DNA from: Fomitopsis serialis
Taxonomy: Eukaryota > Basidiomycota > Agaricomycetes > Polyporales > Fomitopsidaceae
Length of the DNA stretch: 64,000 nucleotides
Assembly (NCBI RefSeq): GCF_022376445.1
Contig: NW_025954974.1
Span: 484,608-548,607, forward strand
Direction of reading: 5' to 3'
In this document: positions 55,181 through 64,000 of the stretch, one piece after another
Position numbering within the stretch: position 1 is the stretch's first letter
Layout of the letters: each line of letters starts with the position of its first letter
The notes under the pieces: model-generated
Databases searched by the model: none
Seen by the model: the letters and a program-made list of their open reading frames with translations, nothing else
Told to the model about the DNA's origin: nothing
Program-made: the position numbers and the translations under genes

Positions 55181-58100
55181 TCACTTTTTGCCACCCTTCT
55201 TGCCCTTCGAGCCGCTCTTCGCGTTGCGCGCAGAAGTCGTCGGCTTGCCGGTTGCCTTTCCGCCGCTGACCTTGGCGAAAGTGAAGCGCTCGACCATCGG
55301 GGCCTTGCGCATCGTCCGACGAGGGGGCTCATCCAGCGCGGACGAGTTCTTGCGCTTGCGCGGGTTCGACGGTCCAGCCGCAGACGACGATCCAGCGGCA
55401 GACGCGCCCTCGCCCTCGTCCTCGTCGTCCTGCTCGTCCTCGGTCGAACTGCATGAAGCCTGCAGAGGGGCTGGCGGCGGGGGTGCCTAGAAGGAAGTCA
55501 GCACAAGGTGTTTGAAGCGGGTAAGGACTTACTGAGAGGGCTGGATTGCGTGAAGCCAGCACCCGGGAGGGGCGCGTTGTCCACGTCCATGGCGTCCTCG
55601 TTGTCGACGACGGGGGCGGCGGCCTGCTGCGGGGCGGGGTGGAGGGACGCCTCACGCAACTGCTGAGCAACAGCGTCGAGGGAGGGCGGGTTTGCAGCCG
55701 AGCGAGGGGGGACGGTAGAGGTTTGGCGCCATGGAGACGATGGGCCGGCGGGAGAGTGCGGGTGGTGGTGCTGCGGCGAGGACGGCGGGAGGAACGAGAA
55801 CGGCGAGGGCGGGGGGACGACGCGAGCAGGGGACGGGAGGGGCGGGAACACAAACCGGGAGGACGATGGCGGCGGCGGAGTGGGAGTGTGAGGGGGGCGG
55901 GGGGCGGGGCCGGCAGCGGAGCCAGTCGACGGAGACGGCGAGCGGGACGACGGTGGCGTCGGCGTTGCGGCCATCGCGGCCATCTTCTCGACCTCGTCCT
56001 CGAGAGCCTCTGCGGCAGCCTGCGCGGAAGCCTTGGCAGCGTTCTTCGCCTTCACCTCGGCGGCCTTGATAGCCCTCGCGCTGCCGGCGGCGCAGCTGTT
56101 GAGGTTAGCCTTCCTCGCCGCCTCCTTCTCCTTCTCGGCCGCCTTGTCGGCCTTCTCCTTCTCCTTCTCGGCCTTCTTCGCGGCGGCGGCGGCGGCTTTC
56201 TGCGCCTTCTTCGTCATCTTCGGCGGGGCGACTTGGGACGTGGAGGCCGCCGAAGTCGACGCAGCCCCGGACGCGGTCGTCGTGGCAGTCTTCTTGCCCG
56301 ACTTCTTCGGGGCGGAGACCTCCACGATGTCGTCGTCCTCGGACTCGACGATGGCGGCAGACTTCGGCGCGGCCTTGCCCTTGCCCTTCCTGTCGGCCTT
56401 GCCCTTGCCCTTCGACTTGCTGGCCTTGGGGGTGGGCTCCTCCTCCTGGGGGTGCTCGTCCTCGAACTCCTCCTCGTCCTCCTCGTCGACCTCCTCGGCC
56501 TCATCGTCGATGAGGTCCGCGACGACGTTGCCGATGAGGCCCGAGAGCGCTCGCTCTGTGGAGGCATGAAGGTCAGATAAGACAAGATGAGAAAAGGACG
56601 ACTTACGCAGGGCAAATCGGACTCGACGAATGCCTCGTGCATGAGCAGCTTGGCGTAGGCGAGGTTGTGCAGGAAGACGTCAGTACTCCCGAGCAGAACC
56701 AGGTAGTAACGTAGCAGGCCTTGAGCTGGCCCATGCGCACGATGCGCCCCTTCGCCTGCTCGTCCTCCTGCGCGGACCACGTAGTGTCCTAGAAGGTGTG
56801 AGCAGACGACAAGGAGATAAGGGGATACTCACGATGAAGATCATGATGTTGGCCCACGTCAGGTTGAGGCCAGTCGCGCCGACCGACGACATGACGAGCA
56901 CGCGGGGCCCGTCGACACCGGACTTCCTGAACTCTTCGACGACCTTCGCGCGGTTGGCGGCCGAGAGCTTGCCGTTGAGGAACAGGACCTTGATGCCGTA
57001 GGCGTCGAACAACTACAAGAACGTGAGTAATACTGCGGAGAAGGCGAAGGAGGACTTACGATTTGAGAACCTCGTTGTTCGAGGGGAAGTACGAGAAGAC
57101 GATGATCTTGTCAACGTCCGTGGCGTTGGCCCCATCGTTCTTCTCGCCGCCCGCCTGCTTCTGCCGCGTCGGGATCTTGCTCGCCCTCCGCGTCGGGATC
57201 TTGCTCGCCCCCGCCGGTCTTCTCGCCCCGCCGGTCTTCTCGCCCTCGACGGTCTTCTCGCCCTCGACGGTCTTCTCGACCTCGACGGTCTTCTCGACCT
57301 CGGCAGTCTTCTCGTCGTCGGCGGTCTTCGCAGCCTCGGCGTTCTCGTCGCGCGCAGCGTCCGCGTCGCCGCCGGCCCCGTCGCCCGCAGGAGCGGCCTC
57401 TTCCAGGTGTTCCTGGTAGTTGCTGTCCGGCTCGAGGACGTTGGCGTCGGGGAAGGGGGGGAGGTTCCTGAGGGGGACGCCCCGGAACTCCTTCTTGTTG
57501 GCCAAGGGCGGGGCGCCCGCGGTGCCGAGGTGGTGCTGGATGATCTCGAAGAGCGCCTGCAGCTTGGCGGTCGGGCGCGCTTCGAACTCATCGCGAGAGC
57601 CGGGGACGGGGAAGTCGGACTTCGACGACTGGGAGAGATGGAACATCGCGCGCCGCAAGTCGATGTAGAAGGACTAAAAAATGAGTCAGCAAAACGAAAA
57701 AGCAACCATCGATCTGTGCGTCCTCGACGCACAACGCCGCGCAGAAGGCAGATTCCCCCGCAACGAGAGGCCCACGAGCCAGTGTGCGTCCGCGACTCAC
57801 AGCGCGTACACGCGACCCGGCATTTCGCTCTGGGGTAGGCGCGCGGGCAGCTGCGTCCGGTTGTGCGTCCGCGACTCACAGCACGGGCTAGGGCTGCGGC
57901 CGCTGTGCGTCCGCGACTCACAGCGCGGTGCGGGGCTCCGTGCCCACTGTGCGTCCGCGACTCACAGCGGGGTGCGGGGGCTCCGTGCCCGCTGTGCGTC
58001 CGCGACTCACAGCGCGGTGGCGAGGCTGCATGCCCGCTGTGCGTCGCGGACTCACAGGCCGTGGCCCTACGCTGCGCGGGCTGGGCGAGATCCAGGTTAG

Positions 58101-60707
58101 CCCGGCGCGCTGTGCGTCGAGGACGCACAAACGGCCGGCACAAATCCGAAATGCTTGACTTACCTTGTCCGTTGCCGACGCCTGGCTGCGACCAATCGCG
58201 TCGCCCAAGTTGCCGGCGATCTCGTTGAGGACCTCGGACTCGTACTCCGCCAGCCGCAACATGATGTTGATCTCGGTCACCGGAGGGAGGCCGCTGATCT
58301 CGTTGCCCTCCCAGTCGCGGGACTGGACGGTCCGCCGGATGACCATGCTGGTCCACCGCTGCCGGAAGTCGGCCATCACGTTGACGGTCTCGACGACGAG
58401 GTCGGACTCGACGGCCTTGGCGGAGTCCTTGGGGGCGGAGCGGTGGACTTGCTCCTGCGCCTTCTTGCTGTTGCGCCGAGCCTTGCGATCGCGGGCTGCA
58501 GCGCGCTGGAGCGCCTTCCGACTTCCCTCGATGGCGGAAGTGTTGTCGTCGTTGAACCCACGGACGCCCATCAGCCGCCCGATTTGGGCGAGGTCCTGAC
58601 GAATCGGTCAGCAATGCGAAAGGGCGGGAAAGCGGGCGTACATACCATCGGGTTCGTGATCGTCGGGGTCGCCGTCATCCCGATCATCCCCGCCGTCTGG
58701 TTGCGCAGCGAGCGCACGGCCGTGTAGAGCTTGTTGAGGCGGCGCATCGAGTGCACCTCGTCGACGATCATCATGCCCCAGTCCCTGCTGTAGATCGTGC
58801 GCCCAATGCGCGGCTCGTGCTGGCCCTCGGGCCGCTTGATCATGTTGCCCGCGCCCCAGGGCTTGCTCTCGTCCTTCCGGAACATCTCGATGCCGTCCTT
58901 GTCGACGGACTGAAACGACGAGGTTAGTAGATATGCGAGCGAGCGCAGGCAGGACGTACCGGGGCGGTGGCGAGCACGAACTGGCGGGTCTTCGGCTGGA
59001 CAAACTTGTCGACCGTTTCCCAGAACGATTTCGCGCTCTTGCGCACGGCGGCGGTGTACGGCGCGAAGTCGAAGGTCTTCGCGCGGACGTAGCGATGGAA
59101 CTCGACGGTGACTTGCGTCTCGAGGGCGACGGGGATGATGAGGATGGTGGGCGCGTCGGGGACGTTGCCGTCCTTGGTGTTGTGAAACTTTGTTTTCGCT
59201 GGGAGAAGTGTTAGCGCGCTGCAGAGGTGGGGGTGAGTAGGACGCACCGTATTTGCCCGGGAAATGGCCGTGCTTCTCGTAGTACTCGCGGTAGAACGCG
59301 AGGAAACATACCGTGCCGATGACTTGCATCGTCTTGCCGACGCCGACGCCGTCCATGAGGAGGGTGGGCTTGCCACCGAGGTAGTTGTCGAGCATCTTGA
59401 TGATGCCGATGAGTTGATGCCAGCGGGGCGCCAGCGGGACGGCGGAGGGAGCGTTGAGAGCCTTGATGCCCTCGTCGGTCCAGGGATCGGTGAGGCCGAT
59501 CGGATCCTCCTTGTCATTGAAGAAAGGGATCGCCTTCGTCGCCGAGACGCCCAGCAAGTCCCAGAGCTGGTCCATGCTGAACGCCTCGTACTCCTCGACG
59601 CCGGTCCCCCAGTCGAACCCCTTCATGGCGTCATCGGGGATGAGGAGGTCGAGAGGATCTTCCTCACCGTCCCCGACCAACACGTCGATTTCCGCGGTCA
59701 ACGCGGCGAGGTCCGTCTCGGACGCGAGCAGCCGGAGCGCCTGCGACACCGCTCTCGGCAGGCCTGACGACAGTAGTCAGCAGTGTCACCGTTTGGAGCA
59801 TGCATTGAAACGTACCCGCCACGTCCTCCCTCACGTTCTCGACCTGATCTTTGAGCAGCTCGATGCGGTCGAGCTGCTTCTTGTACAACTCGCAGGTCAC
59901 CTCGTTGTCGTACTTGCGGGCGATGGCGATCTTGTTCCGCATGCGCTTGACGTACGCCTTGAGCTTCGCGATGGACGGGCTGGCCACGATCTCTGCACGG
60001 ACGTGAGCAATCCAGCCGGGAAAGAAGGCGGCTTACTCACCCTCCCACTTTTGGTCCAGCTCGACCGCCTCCTTCTCGAGCGCGGTCAGTTCACGTCCGA
60101 TCCGGACGCTCTCGCCGTGCCAGGTGGAGGCGACGATGCGGCTGACCGCGCTGAGGGCCCACGGGACGCACTTCTTCCCCATCCCGTTGACGGTCGCCTG
60201 CTCGCCGAACAGAGCGAGGGCAATCCGCGGATAATGCACGTTGAGCTGGGAAGCAGTGACGCCGGGCAGCTGCAACGGCGTCAGAGGTGTTAACGACAGC
60301 GAGCAAGGCCCACGCACCGACGTCGCCTTGAACTCGCGCATCACATCGTACGCGCTGCTCTCCTCGCCCTCCAACGTCTCAACGACCTGCTCCTTCACCC
60401 GCCACTTACTAATCCGAGCATTGATCCATCTCAGGACGAGGTCGCGGCCCTCGGTGTCGTTGTCCTTTTTGACCTTGAGGAACTTTTGCTTTGTCGATTC
60501 GTTCGGGAGGGCGGCGTACTTGGCGACGAACGCCGTGACCTTGGTGAGCGGGGCACCGTCGTGGATGGTCCAGCCCTTCTCGACGTGGTCGTCCGACCAG
60601 GGGAGATCGGCGAGCTCCGTGAGCTGCTGCCAGCAGCCGGAGGTGACGACTTCCGGGCACGTGACCATCAGGTCGAAGAGGGCGTGGGTGATTGACCAGC
60701 CGGGCAT
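55181..60707 (-). CDS. SNF2-type helicase-like ATPase with disordered C-terminus, apparent frameshift
   Basis: Minus-strand multi-exon gene, ATG 60707, stop 55181-55183. After a 350-residue N-terminal region come LLMDGVGVGKTMQVIG (Walker A; the usual DEMGLGKT is changed), ILIIPVALETQV, MMIVDEVHSMRRLNK (DExH), MIGMTATP, IIVFSYFPSNNEVLK, VLVMSSVGATGLNLTWANI and QEDEQAKGRIVRMGQ (motif VI). A 490-nt intron (57674-58163) filled with palindromes separates the two helicase lobes. Just after motif VI the frame must shift at about 56700-56712 to reach YLVLLGSTDVFLHNLAY and the conserved MHEAFVES. I found no intron that explains this, so it is a one-base deletion, a two-base insertion or a sequence error. 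The C-terminal 350 residues are Lys/Ala/Pro-rich and disordered. The role (chromatin or element-associated) is unknown. Confidence 0.75.
57674..58163. mobile_element. TGTGCGTC-palindrome element, copy 2, inside helicase intron
   Basis: Intron of 490 nt in a gene whose other introns are 45-70 nt. Eight copies of the 19-bp motif lie at 57715, 57783, 57862, 57904, 57948, 57993, 58038 and 58111. The first has centre CCTCG, the next five CCGCG, then CGCGG and finally CGAGG, so orientation flips near 58020 and the two ends are reverse complements. The six inner copies carry one mismatch (GACTCACA). Confidence 0.8.
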
Positions 60708-60988
60708 GGTGAGTCGGGTCGAGCGGAGCGGGAGTGGCGGTAGGGACGGTGGGAGAGGGAAGCCGATGAGAGCAGGAAAGAGGAGAGAATAAGGAGATGG
60801 ACTGCGTGCGCTGGTCTTTATGTAGCATGCAGCTCGGCCACTCGAGTGATGGGGATGGTTATCGATTGATGGCGGGTGAATTGATCAACGCCGTGCTTGC
60901 CCAAACGCGGCGGGATTCGCGGTGGCGAGACGGCACTCGCGGAAACAGTTTATTAAGGGCGGGCAATTACTATGAATGGTAGGGCCTT

Positions 60989-61372
60989 TGTGCGTCCTCG
61001 ACGCACAGCGCGCGCGGGGCAGAATTGGCCTAACACGTGGCGGCAGGGGCGCGGGCACCTGTGCGTCCGCGACGCACAGCAGCGCGGGGGCGGCGTTCGC
61101 GACCTGGGCCGGACGGCCCGTCGCTCCCGCCTGCGCGCCCCTGTGCGTCGCGGACGCACAAGGCGCGCCGGGCCTTCAGCGCGCCACGTGTTAGGCCAAT
61201 TCTGCCCCGCGCGCGCTGTGCGTCGAGGACGCACAAGGGCCACTCGGGGCATGGCCGCACGTGACCTCAGCCGTCCACAGCCCTCTGTGCGTCGCGGACG
61301 CACAAGGCCGCGCCTTGCAGTGCGATGGCGAAGCTCACTGGCCCCGTGCGCGCTGTGCGTCGAAGACTCACA
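60989..61372. mobile_element. TGTGCGTC-palindrome element, copy 3
   Basis: 60989-61042 and 61182-61235 are perfect inverted copies (base x pairs with 122224-x). The 19-bp motifs are at 60989 (CCTCG centre), 61060 (CCGCG), 61142 (CGCGG) and 61217 (CGAGG). Two more lie outside at 61286 and 61354. It sits in the gap between the helicase gene and the next minus-strand gene. Confidence 0.8.
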
Positions 61373-61477
61373 GAACAGGGCTCGCTCACTTGTTGTGCTG
61401 TGATACAATTTAAATCCGTTTCCTCACATCTCGTCCACAAATGTCATTCGAACGTGCAATACATCACTCATATCAGA

Positions 61478-64000
61478 CTATCTAGGCACGTCCTCCTCGT
61501 CCTCTTCCTCCTCCTGAAAGTCGGGCCCACCCGGGAACTGTCGAACTCCCGCGGGCTGCTCGATCTGCATCTCGTCTTCTTCTCCCGCCTGTACCTCCCG
61601 CAGGCGCACGAGCATGTCGCGCCTCCAGACCCGCGGATTGATGGCCAATAAGGGAGCCGGAGCGTCGCTGTCGCACGGGATTCGGTTGGCCCTCATCGCG
61701 GTCGTCGTTTTTGTCGTCCAAATGCGATCGGACTCGGTGTACGGCAGCCAGAGGAGCTCGTCGTAGAGGCGGAACACAGCCCCCCTGATCAAGTTCACAT
61801 TGACCGGGGTTGTTCTGCCCCCGACAAGGCCGCCCCACAGCTTCCAGTACGTGCAGTTCGTGAAGTTCTGCAAGGCGTGATTGATGGGTACGTTTGGCAG
61901 CGGGAAGTAGCGGTCGAACATCTTCGTTCGCCAGTGATCCCGCTCCACCTTGATGACGCGTACTTGGGAAAAGGGGAGCTCGGGTGATTGGAAAAGGGCG
62001 TCGGGAGCGTTGACTCTCTCCTCTTGCGAGACGATCATATAGGACGGCTGACGCTTGTCTCGCGGGCCGGGTGCCTTGTCGATGAGGTCGTACTTGAACT
62101 GCTCCCACAGACGGGTGACTCGCTGTTCGACGGAGAGGTCCCCTTCGTCGTCAAACTCGAGCGCCCGTCGTCGTTCGCCTTGATCTTCGAGCTGAACGCC
62201 CTGCCCGGCGAGGCCGAGGTGTCGCACAGGCAAGGGAGCGGTGCGCACCATCTGCGCCGAACCCGTGAGGGGCTGACGGTTGTTGCGGCGGGTAGCGTGA
62301 GGCTTCCCGCGAACAACCGTGATTCCGTGGATCCCAAATCGAGCCGCGAGCTCGATCATGTTAGGTGCCACATACCGAGCGCACAGATTGTTTGGATTGA
62401 TGAGCCGGCGATCGTGGCAGGTGTAGTGTCCGTTGACCACGGTGATCGTCGCGAGGAAGAACATGCCTTGGGACGTGCCCATTGGCTCCATGCCATCACC
62501 GTCCAGTTCGTCGTCATCCATGTATTCGTCGTCTTCATCCCAATCATCTCTGCGATACGCTGCGGTCATCGCCTCCATCGTTGGCCAGGGCGGGGAATCG
62601 TTGTTCCGGTAAAGAGTGCCGTTGAGAATATGAGTCAGCATCGCGCCGAATTGGAGACTGGCGCGAGTGACGCGCTGGGAGGCGGGCGATTTGGTCATGT
62701 TTTTGATGGCTAGGTAACAGGCAAATACACGCCAGTATTTGAAACTCCTGTCGCGGGGTTAATGCATTACTGAGGTGAGGTGACGGTGCAACTTACCACC
62801 AAATGTCCCCTGGCACGCTGATGCACGAATTACTGAGTAGAAGGTACGGGACGTTGCGGAGTGCGACGCCGCATTGCCTCGCCGAGACCCGAACTTCGAG
62901 GCGGGCCGATGCTTCTTGCGGCGGGTCGTCGTCGTCCCCCATGCACGCGAGAAATGCCTCCGTCCACTTGTTCAACCTTTGGAGAAGGTGGTTCACCTCG
63001 CCCGGCATGAGCTGCTTCGGCTCGGCTCTGAGGAATTGGCCTGGATGAAGCTGGTAGTGAACAGACTTCTCCGTGCTGTACACGTTAATGTACTTCACCT
63101 GGTCGTCTCGTCCCGCGGTCGGTGTAGCGACGCGGAATCCCGCGACGTCGCTCAGCTGCATGCATGCGTCGTACTCGAAGTTCCCGCCATTCGCGCATGC
63201 AGTCACTCGCGCCGGAGTAGCACTGGGCATGACATGCCTCATGATGGGCATGTGCTGATCGGCACGCCAGTGAACGACGTGCCCGGGATGATGTATCTCG
63301 AGCGCGACGTCCACGAACCATCTGTGCTCCAGATCGGCGTCACTGATGTCGGTGAAGTCGATGTGCTGGAATGTCTCCTGTAGGGCAAGGTTCGCGTCGA
63401 CATCGTCATGCGGGTTGTGGTGACTTCCTCCCTTCGCTCCGCGGAGCTCGTGGTAGAAGAAGGCGTCAGCGAACTCGGGGATGTCGATCATGTGTGCGTC
63501 CATCCGGGTATGCAGCAGATCGAGGACGTTGGCAGGGATCTCCTGAGTTCCGAAGTGCCACTGCCCGTTCACGCCGCGACTGCTGTCCTCGACGGCCTGA
63601 TAAGATGGCGGCCAGTGACCGAGGTGGGCGAAGTGGATGTCACGTAGGCTCGGTAACATCACGTCCTCGTAGAACATGACGAGGAGCCGCTTGGGGATCG
63701 CGGACGACATGCTCGGCCGATACATGGCAGGGAACATGATGTTCACTTTTGCGCGCATGCCAACCTTCGCGAAGCCCATGTTTGGAATGCGATGTAAATC
63801 AACTTCGGTGAGGGTCTATGTGGTGGATACGTGAGGGCTAGCCAATGGCAATTACGCAATGTGCTTACACCATTAATTAGAATCGGGTACTCCAGATGCA
63901 CCGTCTTCTTCAGCGTCTCGGTGAAGGCGCACATGGGGAATACGAAGAGCGGACACTGATATGGCAATATCTTGGAGATGCCGAACATCGAGTCAAAGTC
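61478..64000 (-). CDS. Large uncharacterised protein, 5' end beyond window
   Basis: Minus-strand gene with at least three exons: beyond 64000 to about 63869, about 63814-62795, and about 62750 to stop 61478. All junctions keep frame (LINGTLTEVDLHRIPNMGF; DIWWSFKYWRVFACYLAIKN). Visible protein is about 800 residues. The middle exon reads as a conserved globular region (LHRIPNMGFAKVGMRAKVNI, YVDVALEIHH-like stretch near residue 200, a His-rich HHPGHVVHW). The last exon has an acidic linker and FGIHGITVVRG, FTNCTYWKLWGGLVGG and LYDELLWLPYTESDRIW. No family recognised. It is codirectional with the helicase, 770 bp upstream of it, and similarly long and spliced. The two could be a functional pair, but that rests on adjacency only. 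Confidence 0.7.

Noticed and set aside
55546..56580. 344-codon plus-strand frame
   Set aside because: Gly/Arg/Leu-rich antisense of the Lys/Ala/Pro-rich C-terminus of the helicase gene.

Overview
This is nuclear DNA of a filamentous basidiomycete, most likely a wood-decay agaricomycete (Polyporales-like). Genes are GC-rich and cut by many 45-70 nt GT..AG introns. The ribosomal proteins, DGK1, the SH3-TBC protein and the CxC2/KDZ transposase all read as agaricomycete versions. Exon coordinates below were joined by hand from splice signals and reading-frame phase.

Layout. (1) 1-16.2 kb is mobile-element territory. It holds a KDZ-type transposase gene (2.4-4.4 kb, minus) cut short by a long palindromic foldback-like element (1-2.4 kb). 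A large unknown gene (6.4-8.5 kb), a second unknown gene (8.9-14.2 kb) interrupted by another copy of the same foldback family (10.25-13.4 kb), and a third unknown gene (14.6-16.2 kb) follow. (2) 16.2-19.7 kb is a degenerate AT-rich repeat and gene-poor DNA with one decayed GPR1/FUN34/yaaH-like fragment. (3) 19.7-41.2 kb is ordinary gene space: caspase-fold protein, an unknown small gene, DHH phosphoesterase, a 1655-residue SH3-TBC protein, secreted amidase, SRPK-like kinase, divergent RPS17 and RPS22 ribosomal genes, and DGK1. (4) 41.7-46.5 kb carries 15 copies of a 34-bp GC-rich palindrome in two clusters that bracket two accessory genes. (5) 47.4-50.4 kb is a tandem array of about 158.5-bp monomers, dimerised into a 317-bp higher-order unit. 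(6) 50.6-64 kb holds an Ala-rich protein with a PARP-type zinc-finger-like C-terminus, an SNF2-type helicase with an apparent frameshift, and an unknown large protein running off the right edge. These are interleaved with three copies of a third palindromic element family built from TGTGCGTCCGCGACGCACA, one of them inside a helicase intron.

The strongest signal is the number of unrelated hairpin- or foldback-forming repeat families in one 64 kb window, together with a nucleosome-length satellite. The palindromes sit against, inside or between accessory genes and avoid the conserved genes between 19.7 and 41.2 kb. The three unknown genes next to the KDZ transposase may form a co-mobile cassette with it. 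That is an inference from position.
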